Source: Bacteroidota bacterium
Lineage (GTDB): Bacteria > Bacteroidota > Bacteroidia > Chitinophagales > Chitinophagaceae
Length of the DNA: 60,261 nucleotides
Assembly: GCA_018267585.1 (NCBI GenBank)
Contig: JAFDYE010000243.1
Coordinates: forward strand, 1-60,261
Reading direction: 5' to 3'
Under the pieces are notes generated by a model. It was not told the DNA's origin. It did no database searches and saw nothing but the letters and a program-made list of their open reading frames with translations. The position numbers and the translations under genes are program-made. Below, piece by piece: positions 1 through 8,015 of this stretch (within the stretch, counting starts at the first letter, position 1; every line of letters starts with the position of its first letter).

Positions 1-261
1 CCCCTCCGCGTCCCCCGGTTCCCAGGTCCCTCCGCCTTCCCAGATTCCTCCACCTCCCCCGGCCCCTCCGTCTTCCCCGGACCCCCAGCGTCCCCCGTCC
101 CACTTCCTCCGCTTTCCCAAATCCCTCCGCTTTCCCCAATCACTCCGCTTTCCCGATCCCTCCGCCTTCTGCCGTCCCTCCCATCCCCATCCCTCCCCGT
201 CCGCCGTCCTCAGATCACCATCCCCCGCCACAGCCATTTTCTCCAAAACGGACAGCTATTG
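1..261. repeat. C/T-rich low-complexity DNA with short tandem repeat
   Basis: The plus strand is almost purely C and T with interspersed G. From 109 to 161 there are about three degenerate copies of an 18-bp unit (consensus CCGCTTTCCCNAATCNCT). Because the unit is a multiple of three, every plus frame stays open and reads as Pro/Ser/Phe-rich repeats. One plus frame ends with TAA at 262-264, so this could be the Pro-rich tail of a gene entering from the left, but the frame cannot be decided. The rest, up to 374, is ordinary intergenic DNA in which I see no gene. Confidence 0.6.
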
Positions 262-374
262 TAACATAACCGAACAGATCAATGGATTTATACCGCGTAA
301 ACAACTGATTCATACCCTTTTGCAATCTGGCATTTTCTTAGCCGCAAACGACATCAGCTCAATCCTGCACAACA

Positions 375-1277
375 ATGAGATTCGTCACGATCCTTATCAC
401 CGTTATCCTGTCCACTATCCATTGCACCGCACAACCTTCCCCGACTCAGTCCCACTCCCCATCCTTAGCCCTATCCCAGTCCCACTCCCATTCCTCCGCC
501 CCATCCCATTCCTCCGATTCCCCTACTCCCACCGTTTCCACCCGGTCCCCGGTCCCCTCCACTTCCACCCAGTCCCCGGCCCCTTCGGTCACCACCCAAC
601 TCCCCGTTCCCCCCGTCACCACCCGGCCCCCTTCCAGTTCCCCCGATTCCTCCGTCGAGCTGAGATTCCAGCTCATCGAACAAAAGAATTCCGACCACCT
701 GGCGCTCGACGTCCAGATCATCAACCACTCCGCAAAAGACATCTATCTCCCATCCATCAATTTCTTTACGATCCATTTGTACGCCCTGTCAGACAGCGGC
801 TGGGACGAGCTGCGACAATTCGCACACACGGCCTATCCCAGGACAAATGACAACCCCGCGCTTCATGCCGGTGCCATGGATATCCGCTTCCTTGGCAACC
901 CGATCACCAACCGGTATATGAATAAGATGGACGAGTCATACCGCTCCAGAAGAAAGTTGGTCGATTCGTTCTACCGCCAAAATCCACCGACTACCAACCA
1001 GGGAAAATTCTTTAGCGAGATGCTGAACACTGCTCCCCCCTATTTTATCAGGGCCGGGGAAGCCCAAAGCCACGCGCTCATGATCGCCCTTGACGACCTC
1101 TGGCTCAAGCCCGCGACCACCTACAGGATCTCCTACGGTACCGGATCATTTGACGAAAAGAACATCGCCGGAGGAAAACAGCGGCTGATGGACCTGCCCG
1201 CAATCTTCAACGGCTACACTCGCTGGCTCGGCAATATGTGGTCGAATACTCTTTACTATTCAACCGTCGATTTCTAA
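375..1277 (+). CDS. secreted protein with Ser/Pro/Thr-rich linker, unknown function
   Basis: 300 residues. The first ~20 residues form a clear signal peptide (hydrophobic LITVILSTIHCTAQ). Residues ~20-95 are a repetitive Ser/Pro/Thr/His linker (units such as SPTQSHSPS and TQSPAPSVTT). The remaining ~200 residues look globular, starting at VELRFQLIEQ with beta-strand character and containing several Tyr/Trp-rich stretches. I do not recognise the family. The linker plus signal suggests an exported, possibly surface-exposed, protein. The linker shares the C/T-rich base composition of the DNA at 1-261, so the two may have a related repeat origin. The start is the first ATG before the signal sequence. 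Confidence 0.75.
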   Translation: MRFVTILITVILSTIHCTAQPSPTQSHSPSLALSQSHSHSSAPSHSSDSPTPTVSTRSPVPSTSTQSPAPSVTTQLPVPPVTTRPPSSSPDSSVELRFQLIEQKNSDHLALDVQIINHSAKDIYLPSINFFTIHLYALSDSGWDELRQFAHTAYPRTNDNPALHAGAMDIRFLGNPITNRYMNKMDESYRSRRKLVDSFYRQNPPTTNQGKFFSEMLNTAPPYFIRAGEAQSHALMIALDDLWLKPATTYRISYGTGSFDEKNIAGGKQRLMDLPAIFNGYTRWLGNMWSNTLYYSTVDF

Positions 1278-1452
1278 ATCGGGACCACTGCTTCAGACCA
1301 CAGCTCCAATTTCTCAACCCCTCCCCAACCATCCGGCTTACACGCCTATCCCCTCCATTAACACGCTTTTCCGTAAAATCTACACGTCTGCAAGATGGAA
1401 CCCCAACATAACAGGCAACCGGCTATTTTCGCACTTTATATTAAATTAACCC

Positions 1453-2619
1453 TTGGAAAATAAACCCCTGCTCGACAAACCTCGTCGCGCGCTCAGCACC
1501 GTCGACCACGAGAGACTCGTCTTTCTTACCGATAGTTACCGCGTCTACGATGCGGCCAACGGCAGGCTGGAACTCTATTCAGGACCCTACGGCATCCATT
1601 TTGGCAGCGCACAGAGCAATACAACCATCGACGGCGACCTCGTCTACCAGGCATCCCGGGACGGCCTCCTCGCACTAAGCCTTACTACCGGCAACGTACA
1701 GTTCGCCAGGTATTTCTCCCACGGCTACAGCAGCGTCAGCCCCTGCTATCCGATCATCGAAAACGACCGGCTGTATCAGTGCTTTTACAACTACAGCGGC
1801 TCAGACCTCTACTGCATCGACAAACATACAGGCGACATCATCTGGCAAACCGGCTCCAATCTTGGCGGCTACGCCGATAACTTCTTCCCCACTACCGACC
1901 ACACGAGCCAGAACATTATAGTCGCCGGCATCGACGGCCCCGCCTGCTTTTCAAAAGCTACCGGCCGCCTGATCTGGGACAACCGATCGAGCGCCGGATA
2001 CGCCCGACTCTCCCCATATCCCAAAGTATGCGCAGACCAACGGGTATTGTTCTACTCCAGCCCGAACCGCGCACTACATACATTTGACGCAGGCGACGGC
2101 AGCCTCCTCTGGTCAACCGACCTCGACCCGCTCGGGATCGATCATATTCGTAACCCGCACTACCACGACGACAGTATCTACCTGACCTGCGAATATGGAG
2201 GCAGCGCCCGAAATGACACGACCATCATGGCGTTCGACATCCGTACCGGCCTGCTCGTCAACCAGTATATCTATCCCTGCGCAATTCGCCCTGCCGGCTT
2301 CCACGACAGGTATTTCTATGTCTTCGAATCTCCCGCCTTTCTTCGCTCGACCACCCGCCTCACCAAACATTTGCTCGGCGACGGGACGACGCTCTGGTCC
2401 AAAACCCTCACCGGACAGCTAGGACAAGATATAGTCACCACTCCCCAATTCATCTATTGCACCTCCTCCGAAATCCTGCAGGAACACGGCGCCAGGACTA
2501 TCAATGTCCTCGACCAGGAGACCGGGGACCTCCTGAGACAATACCCCGTACACACCGAAAATAACTATAGCCCGGTCGTGGTGGACACCCGCGGCAAGGC
2601 ATGGTACCCTCACTTCTGA
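1453..2619 (+). CDS. PQQ-type beta-propeller repeat protein without signal peptide
   Basis: 388 residues with repeated blades of the PQQ/WD-like type, for example DGLLALSLTTGNVQF, YCIDKHTGDIIWQT, ACFSKATGRLIWDN, HTFDAGDGSLLWST, MAFDIRTGLLVNQ and NVLDQETGDLLRQ. About seven blades can be counted, consistent with one closed propeller. The only available start is a TTG directly after an in-frame TAA; no ATG or GTG start candidate was seen nearby. There is no signal peptide or transmembrane segment, so the protein is probably cytoplasmic, which is unusual for PQQ propellers. No enzyme motif is seen, so scaffolding or binding is more likely than dehydrogenase activity. Its end overlaps the convergent VOC gene by 10 bp. 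Confidence 0.75.
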   Translation: MENKPLLDKPRRALSTVDHERLVFLTDSYRVYDAANGRLELYSGPYGIHFGSAQSNTTIDGDLVYQASRDGLLALSLTTGNVQFARYFSHGYSSVSPCYPIIENDRLYQCFYNYSGSDLYCIDKHTGDIIWQTGSNLGGYADNFFPTTDHTSQNIIVAGIDGPACFSKATGRLIWDNRSSAGYARLSPYPKVCADQRVLFYSSPNRALHTFDAGDGSLLWSTDLDPLGIDHIRNPHYHDDSIYLTCEYGGSARNDTTIMAFDIRTGLLVNQYIYPCAIRPAGFHDRYFYVFESPAFLRSTTRLTKHLLGDGTTLWSKTLTGQLGQDIVTTPQFIYCTSSEILQEHGARTINVLDQETGDLLRQYPVHTENNYSPVVVDTRGKAWYPHF

Positions 2620-2936
2620 TGCAGACACAACCCATTCCCATCGGGATCCTTCAGCCACGCGAACTTTCCCCACGGCGTGTCGTCGATCTTCCCGACCTCG
2701 ATCCCCTTCGATCTTAACCCGTCAACCTCCGACCCAATGTCCTCCGTCTGAAAGATTATTCCATGAAATCTCGCAAGCGACAAGCTGGTGCTTTCCCCCG
2801 GCAGTCCCATCTGTAGCCATACCCCTCCATGTCCATCCGGGGCCTCCGCAATAACCCGGAACCCAAGACTCAGATAGTACGCCTTGGCCTTTTGCTGATC
2901 TGTCACCGGTATCATAATGATCTCTGCTGTTTTCAT
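2610..2936 (-). CDS. VOC (glyoxalase/bleomycin-resistance fold) protein
   Basis: 108 residues covering one vicinal-oxygen-chelate module: the opening strand EIIMIPVTDQQKAKAYYLSL, the middle FHGIIFQTEDI, and the closing WGKFAWLKDPDGNGLCLHQ, whose DPDGN turn is typical of the fold. Such proteins are usually metal-dependent dioxygenases, lyases or resistance proteins; the substrate cannot be read here. It is divergent from the AraC/GlxA-type regulator at 3131 and so is a plausible target of it. A TAGTTTTG box lies just upstream. Confidence 0.85.
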   Translation of the reverse strand: MKTAEIIMIPVTDQQKAKAYYLSLGFRVIAEAPDGHGGVWLQMGLPGESTSLSLARFHGIIFQTEDIGSEVDGLRSKGIEVGKIDDTPWGKFAWLKDPDGNGLCLHQK

Positions 2937-2956
2937 GACCGTAAAAGTTTAGGATA

Positions 2957-2964
2957 CAAAACTA
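2957..2964 (-). promoter_or_regulatory. putative -7 box for the VOC gene
   Basis: On the minus strand this reads TAGTTTTG, an exact match to the Bacteroidota -7 consensus TAnnTTTG, about 20 nt upstream of the VOC start codon. No clear -33 TTTG was identified. Confidence 0.45.
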
Positions 2965-3035
2965 ATATCCCAAAACCGCCCGGACACCGGGCAAAAGCGT
3001 CATTCTTACCTGTTGATCGCGACACCGGAGATTCC

Positions 3036-3048
3036 TACCTTTAAGGTA
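3036..3048. promoter_or_regulatory. palindrome TACCTTTAAGGTA between divergent VOC and regulator genes
   Basis: A perfect 13-bp palindrome (TACCTT, T, AAGGTA) lies in the 194-bp divergent intergenic region. A related half-site TTACCT is at about 3006-3011. The first eight bases (TACCTTTA) also resemble a -7 element for the rightward regulator gene. It is a candidate operator for autoregulation and VOC control; this is inferred from position only. Confidence 0.35.
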
Positions 3049-3130
3049 AGAAACCGAGCAAGATAAATTTAAGCACACAGGGGGATGAACTGCGAGGTTC
3101 CATCCGACCATCAACAACGATAATATACCG

Positions 3131-4117
3131 ATGAAACACATCTCGATACTTGCCCTGCATTACGCTACCATCAACTCCATCGACAGCTGCCAGCAAATGT
3201 TGAGCAGGGTCAACGACTTCCTGCGATACCAGCAAAAAGAACCCTATTTTACCATAGAGATCGTGGGCCTGCAAAAGACCATCGGCTTCAACAACGGGCT
3301 TTACAACCTCAATGCGAACACCACCATCAGCGAGGTCGAACACACCGACATCGTGATCCTCCCCCTGCTCTGCGGGGATTTCCCCAAAGCCATACAGGCC
3401 AACGAGGGCTATCGCGAATGGGTCCTGTCACAGTACCGCAATGGCGCCGAGATCGCCGCGCTTTGCGTCGGCTCCTTCTTTCTCGCATCGACCGGGCTCC
3501 TCAACCGGAAAAAATGCGCCATCCACTGGGCAGCCAAAGAAGAGTTCAGGACCATGTTCCCCGAGGTCGCGACCGTCGACGGGAATATCATCACCGACGA
3601 GTCCGGCATCTATACCTGCGCGGGAGGCTACTCGTACCTGAACCTGCTGCTGTATATTATCGAGAAACACCTGGGGAGGGAAATGTCGATACTGGCGTCA
3701 AAAATGTTCGAGATAGATATCGAGCGCAAAAGTCAAAACCCGTTCGCCATCTTCCTCGGGCAACGACGACACGGAGACAACGAGGTCCTCGCCGCCCAGC
3801 AACTGATCGAAAACGACCCCACAGGAACCTTCTCTATTGACGAGATCTGCACCCGAATCGGCGTCGGACGAAGGACATTCGAAAGAAGATTCAGAGCAGC
3901 CACCGGCAACTCGATCGCCGAATATATCCAGCGGGTAAAGGTCGAATATGTAAAGCAACAGCTCGAGTCCAACCGAAAGACGATCAACGAGGTCATCTAC
4001 GAGGTCGGATACAACGACATCGACGCCTTCAGAAAACTGTTCCGCCGATATACCGATCTGTCTCCCGTCGACTACCGGAAAAAATACAAAACTTCCGGAA
4101 ATACCCTATCTTTATAG
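3131..4117 (+). CDS. GlxA-type AraC family transcriptional regulator
   Basis: 328 residues. The N-terminal half (1-190) is a DJ-1/PfpI class-I glutamine amidotransferase-like domain with the nucleophile-elbow-like AALCVGSFFLASTGLL around residue 115. The C-terminal ~100 residues hold two AraC helix-turn-helix motifs (FSIDEICTRIGVGRRTFERR and INEVIYEVGYNDIDAFRKLF) and the typical end LSPVDYRKKY. GlxA-type regulators bind small ligands and activate nearby genes. The divergent VOC gene is the natural candidate target. The inducer cannot be deduced. Confidence 0.93.
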   Translation: MKHISILALHYATINSIDSCQQMLSRVNDFLRYQQKEPYFTIEIVGLQKTIGFNNGLYNLNANTTISEVEHTDIVILPLLCGDFPKAIQANEGYREWVLSQYRNGAEIAALCVGSFFLASTGLLNRKKCAIHWAAKEEFRTMFPEVATVDGNIITDESGIYTCAGGYSYLNLLLYIIEKHLGREMSILASKMFEIDIERKSQNPFAIFLGQRRHGDNEVLAAQQLIENDPTGTFSIDEICTRIGVGRRTFERRFRAATGNSIAEYIQRVKVEYVKQQLESNRKTINEVIYEVGYNDIDAFRKLFRRYTDLSPVDYRKKYKTSGNTLSL

Positions 4118-4183
4118 TACGCACTGCTTCCTTCGCATCACCGACGGCCATCGGCACGCCGGCATACTTACAAATACAGCCCC

Positions 4184-5431
4184 ATGACCAAAACAACGAT
4201 GCTCTTGCTATTTCTCTATGCCTGCCCCTTGGCGACTATTGCCCAACCGCCCGCCGGAGCGATCGCACTCTACCCGCTCGACAACAACATCAATGACATC
4301 AGCGGCAACGGATACAACGGAACACTAACGTCGACCACAGCCACCGCCAACCGTTTTGGCTCAGCCGCCAGCGCCACCGGATTCACCTCGGGCAGCTCCA
4401 CCGGAACGCTTCCCTCAGGACTGGTCACCGCTATGAAGGACGACTTTACCATCGGCTATTGGTTCAATACCACGATGACAGCCCCGAGCTCGACACAGTG
4501 GTACGGCGGCTCCGCCCTGCTGGACGCCGAAGTATGCGGGGGCACGACAGACTGGGGCACCGCACTGATCGACGGAGGCAAGGTAAGCTTCGGCATCGGC
4601 AACCCCGATATCACCATCAAGTCGACAGGCTCCTCTTATAACAACGGCGCCTGGCATTTCGTAACCGCCACCCGCAACGAGGCCGCCGGCGTCATCACCT
4701 TGTATATCGACGGAGCACAGGTAGCGACTACCACAGGGACCGCTACCACCGCCCGGACAGCCCCAACCCTGATCGGCCTCGCGAGAAACCCCTGCGTCGC
4801 AACCGGCGTATATACCGGCAGCTTCGACGACATCATCGCATATAGCCGCGAGCTAAGCAGCACCGAGGTCTCCAGCCTTTACAACTATTACAACGGAACG
4901 CCGCTGCCACTGAAATGGGTATCGTTCACAGCACGAGCCGATAGAGACAAAGTCTACCTGAACTGGCAGACCGCGGCGGTCTCGGACAACGACCACTTCG
5001 AGATCGAACGATCAACCGGCGGAGACAGCTTCACCACCATCGGCAAACTACCCGAGACTGGCGCTTCCTCTTACTCTTTCACCGACCCTTCCCCGCTGAA
5101 AGGCGACAACCTCTATCGCATCAGACAGGTAGACATCGACGGAAGATATTCCTGGTCCCCCACCACATCTGTACGCGTAACCCCCTCGTCCGGCGGCCTC
5201 TCCCTCCAATCCAACCCCGTCAGAGACGTAGTATCCCTCGTAAACACCGGGCAACGAACGATCCAGCGCCTGCAGATCGCCGACCTCTCCGGCAGAGTGC
5301 TCGTCGACAAAGTCTGCAATTCATCGTCTAACCTTATCAGTGAAAATATCCATTGGCTTCAGCCGGGATATTACATCCTGCGTGCCCTGTCAGACCGGAA
5401 CGCAACAACAATAGCGTTTATCAAACTATAG
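4184..5431 (+). CDS. LamG-like lectin/glucanase-fold protein with T9SS sorting domain
   Basis: 415 residues. A signal peptide (MTKTTMLLLFLYACPLATIAQ) is followed by a LamG/concanavalin-A-like domain (about residues 22-240). That domain has the usual opening ALYPLDNNINDISGNGYNGT and the closing FDDIIAYSRELSSTEVSSLY. Residues ~245-330 look like a fibronectin-type linker (LNWQTAAVSDNDHFEIERS), which in Bacteroidota precedes sorting domains. The last ~75 residues are a type IX secretion C-terminal domain (LQSNPVRDVVSL ... GYYILRA ... IAFIKL). It is therefore probably exported through T9SS and anchored at or released from the cell surface to bind glycans. No catalytic residues are seen. Confidence 0.9.
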   Translation: MTKTTMLLLFLYACPLATIAQPPAGAIALYPLDNNINDISGNGYNGTLTSTTATANRFGSAASATGFTSGSSTGTLPSGLVTAMKDDFTIGYWFNTTMTAPSSTQWYGGSALLDAEVCGGTTDWGTALIDGGKVSFGIGNPDITIKSTGSSYNNGAWHFVTATRNEAAGVITLYIDGAQVATTTGTATTARTAPTLIGLARNPCVATGVYTGSFDDIIAYSRELSSTEVSSLYNYYNGTPLPLKWVSFTARADRDKVYLNWQTAAVSDNDHFEIERSTGGDSFTTIGKLPETGASSYSFTDPSPLKGDNLYRIRQVDIDGRYSWSPTTSVRVTPSSGGLSLQSNPVRDVVSLVNTGQRTIQRLQIADLSGRVLVDKVCNSSSNLISENIHWLQPGYYILRALSDRNATTIAFIKL

Positions 5432-5526
5432 TTCGCACCCCACTGCGTCATTACCCGCCGGCAGCCACCCGCCCGATTTAACAAAACCTAAGGAATATCC
5501 TCTGGTTATTTCATTATTTTGCATGC

Positions 5527-5753
5527 ATGAACGGTAACTATCTTCATAACAGCAGCTCCCGGTTTCTGATCCTCGATACGAGGGATAGTTACGTCGATTC
5601 CTTTACAGAGTTCCTTCCTTTCTGCAAAGAGCTCTACTTCATCTCCAACTTCAAAGACTTCTGCTCTTCAGCCCTGGCCTAGACCAGGCCTTCGAATATT
5701 TCATATCCTTTATTCGTCAGCCGCTTCAGGCTGTCCATCACTTACATGAATAA
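5527..5753 (+). pseudogene. small ORF split by an apparent frameshift
   Basis: From ATG 5527 a 51-residue peptide starts MNGNYLHNSSSRFLILDTRD and stops at TAG 5680-5682. In another frame, beginning before that stop, the reading continues as SPGLDQAFEYFISFIRQPLQ and ends at TAA 5751-5753, seven bases before the next gene. A single-base indel around 5670 would join the two into a ~75-residue protein. I do not recognise the family. It may be a decayed gene, a sequencing indel, or two chance ORFs. Confidence 0.35.
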
Positions 5754-5760
5754 CTGACCC

Positions 5761-6267
5761 ATGTCCCATTTATTCATTGCCGCACTCATTGTCCTGACAG
5801 TGACCGGCATCCTTTTAATACTTGTCATCATGCACAACAACCAGATAAAGTCGGGCAGGAACAGCATGCTGTCCTTCTTCAGAGATATTGCCTCAGTAAA
5901 CAATCTATCCTTTACCGGCCAGGAGGTCCTTCAAGCCATGGCCCTGGGACTCGACGGCCCAAACCGCCAACTGGTGATCGTAGAGGAGAAAAACCAGACC
6001 TACGACCCGCAGATCATCGACCTCCGCGAAGTCACCGCCTGCAGAATTAAAAAGGTCTACACCGCCATCCACAGCAACGCCTATAAAAGGAGCCGGTCCG
6101 AAGACTACCTCCGCTCCATCGCCCTCGAACTCGACCTGAAAGGCCAAACATCCCCTGTCGTGGTCTTCTTTTACAGGAACGATCAGAACAGCATCCACGA
6201 GATCCGCGAGCTGGAGACCCGTGTCCGCAACTGGGAAAAAATGCTTTCCAAAATGCTGACCGCATGA
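5761..6267 (+). CDS. single-pass membrane-anchored protein, unknown function
   Basis: 168 residues. An N-terminal transmembrane helix (LFIAALIVLTVTGILLILVI, residues ~4-23) is followed by a ~140-residue soluble, probably cytoplasmic, domain with alternating strands (QLVIVEEKNQTYDPQIIDLR, SIALELDLK, PVVVFFYRND) and a C-terminal amphipathic helix (ELETRVRNWEKMLSKML). I do not recognise the family. The stop overlaps the start of the next small gene (ATGA), so the two are translationally coupled and probably act together. Confidence 0.75.
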   Translation: MSHLFIAALIVLTVTGILLILVIMHNNQIKSGRNSMLSFFRDIASVNNLSFTGQEVLQAMALGLDGPNRQLVIVEEKNQTYDPQIIDLREVTACRIKKVYTAIHSNAYKRSRSEDYLRSIALELDLKGQTSPVVVFFYRNDQNSIHEIRELETRVRNWEKMLSKMLTA

Positions 6268-6440
6268 GTTCGATACGCAACAACTCAATAAGACGCACCA
6301 TCGTCTTCATGCTCGTACTGGCCAATGCCATCATCATCGAGAACGGCTTTGTCATGAACAGGCAGTGGTACTGGCTATTACTGATCGCCGCACCGGCGCT
6401 GATCCTTACTTCTTTATTTTCCCGTCCACGAAGGCGATGA
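6264..6440 (+). CDS. 58-residue membrane protein coupled to the upstream gene
   Basis: The ATG overlaps the upstream stop in an ATGA arrangement, the strongest evidence that this short frame is real. The product has a basic N-terminus (SSIRNNSIRRT), a hydrophobic segment (IVFMLVLANAIII), a short polar turn (ENGFVMNRQ), a second hydrophobic segment (WYWLLLIAAPALILTSLF) and a basic tail (SRPRRR). It is therefore a two-helix hairpin with both ends likely in the cytoplasm. No family is recognised; it may be a partner of the 168-residue protein. Confidence 0.6.
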   Translation: MSSIRNNSIRRTIVFMLVLANAIIIENGFVMNRQWYWLLLIAAPALILTSLFSRPRRR

Positions 6441-6648
6441 GCAGCTCATCGACAAGTTGTTCGATCTTTTTCCTCCTCTTCAAATAATAGGAGAAATAAT
6501 GGAGCGCGTTAAAAAAATAGAATTATACTCCATTTTTTCGCCATTAAAAATGCCCGCCTCAACCCGTATTTCGTCCATCCAGCGGGATTCGACATTGAGA
6601 ACACCTGTCACCCTCGATACTTTTACAGTATTCATTAAAATTTTGACC

Positions 6649-7944
6649 ATGAAAAAAACTAAAAGCATCTTCGCAAGCACCGTGGTTGCAGGCGCTCTCG
6701 CACTACAAAGCAACGCACAAACCGGCGGTCCCGTCAAACCGGAATCCACCGAAGCCATACGCCCCTTCCACATAAAAGTCTCCGACGCACAGCTCGCCGA
6801 CCTCCGCCGGCGCGTACTGGCGACACAATGGCCCGACCGTGAAACCGTCAACGACTACACCCAGGGCGTCCGGCTGGCGACGATGAAAGCACTCGCGCAC
6901 TACTGGGCAACCGACTACAGCTGGCGCAAGGTCGAAGCAAGACTAAACGCCCTGCCGCAGTTCATCACCAATATCGATAGTCTCGATATACATTTTATAC
7001 ACGTCCGCTCCAAACACAAGAACGCAATGCCGATCATCATCACACACGGATGGCCGGGTTCGGTCATCGAACAGCTCAAGATCATCGGCCCGCTGACAGA
7101 CCCCACCGCATACGGCGGAAAGGAAGAGGACGCATTCGACGTGGTGATTCCATCCCTGCCAGGCTACGGCTTCTCCGGTAAACCAACCACCACAGGCTGG
7201 GACCCGCAACGAGTCGCACGCGCCTGGATCACCCTGATGAAACGACTCGGCTACACGAAGTATGTAGCACAGGGCGGCGACTGGGGAGACGCAGTGACCG
7301 AACAGATGGCGCTGATCGCTCCTCCCGGACTACTCGGCATACATACCAATATGGCAGCCACCCTTCCTCCCGAAGTCTCAAAGGCGCTCGCTACCGGCGG
7401 CCCGGCCCCGCAAGGCCTTTCGACACCGGAAGAACAGCACGCATGGGACCAGCTCGACTATTTCTGGAAACACGGCCTCGGCTACGCCAGCGAAATGGCG
7501 AACCGCCCGCAAACCCTCTACGGACTCTCCGACTCACCCATCGGCCTGGCCGCATGGATGCTCGACCACGACGAAAAAAGCTTCGAGATGATCTCCCGCG
7601 TATTCGACGGACAGACCGAAGGCCTCAGCAAAGACGACATCCTCGACAACGTAACCCTCTACTGGCTCACCAACACGGCCATATCTTCGGCCCGCCTCTA
7701 CTGGGAGAACAAGCTGGCCTTCTTTGACATCAAAGGCATCACCATTCCGGTGGCGGTCAGCGCCTTCCCCGACGAGATCTACCAGGCCCCGCACAGCTGG
7801 GCAGAGAAAGCCTTCCCGAGACTGATCCACTATAACAAACTCGAAAAAGGAGGCCACTTCGCCGCCTGGGAACAGCCAAAAACCTTTTCAGAAGAAATTC
7901 GCGAGTCATTCAGGTCACTCCGGGATCAGCTGAAGACCAGCTGA
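6649..7944 (+). CDS. epoxide hydrolase family protein (EHN domain plus alpha/beta hydrolase)
   Basis: 431 residues from the ATG that begins a signal peptide (MKKTKSIFASTVVAGALALQ); the frame is open further upstream but lacks a signal there. The epoxide-hydrolase N-terminal domain occupies ~35-120 (IRPFHIKVSDAQLADLRRRV). The alpha/beta core has the oxyanion motif HGWPGS (~131), the nucleophile Asp in GGDWGD (~211) and the catalytic His in GGHFAAWEQP (~402). The family opens epoxides via an Asp-ester intermediate. The signal peptide indicates periplasmic location, common for this subgroup in Bacteroidota. A strong terminator follows, so it is the last gene of its transcript. The physiological substrate is unknown. 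Confidence 0.9.
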   Translation: MKKTKSIFASTVVAGALALQSNAQTGGPVKPESTEAIRPFHIKVSDAQLADLRRRVLATQWPDRETVNDYTQGVRLATMKALAHYWATDYSWRKVEARLNALPQFITNIDSLDIHFIHVRSKHKNAMPIIITHGWPGSVIEQLKIIGPLTDPTAYGGKEEDAFDVVIPSLPGYGFSGKPTTTGWDPQRVARAWITLMKRLGYTKYVAQGGDWGDAVTEQMALIAPPGLLGIHTNMAATLPPEVSKALATGGPAPQGLSTPEEQHAWDQLDYFWKHGLGYASEMANRPQTLYGLSDSPIGLAAWMLDHDEKSFEMISRVFDGQTEGLSKDDILDNVTLYWLTNTAISSARLYWENKLAFFDIKGITIPVAVSAFPDEIYQAPHSWAEKAFPRLIHYNKLEKGGHFAAWEQPKTFSEEIRESFRSLRDQLKTS

Positions 7945-7950
7945 CCCATC

Positions 7951-7988
7951 GCCAGGCCCGGTTCCCCAATCGGGCCTGGCATAATTTT
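7951..7988 (+). terminator. rho-independent terminator after the epoxide hydrolase gene
   Basis: A perfect 10-bp stem (GCCAGGCCCG / CGGGCCTGGC) with a 10-nt loop is followed by ATAATTTT. It starts 6 nt after the stop codon. Confidence 0.88.
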
Positions 7989-8015
7989 ATCAGTAGTCTT
8001 TGAAACAGCCATACA

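Noticed and set aside
1-241. Minus-strand open frame to the left edge from an ATG near 241
   Set aside because: Composition alone keeps every frame open; the peptide is a Gly/Arg/Lys repeat with no domain or signal.
446-776. Two Gly/Glu-rich minus-strand frames opposite the first secreted gene
   Set aside because: They are mirror images of the C/T-rich linker, and the plus-strand gene has a signal peptide and a globular domain.
6498-6544. Inverted AATGGAG / CTCCATT repeat before the epoxide hydrolase gene
   Set aside because: Only 7 bp with a 33-bp spacer in AT-rich DNA; too weak to call an operator.
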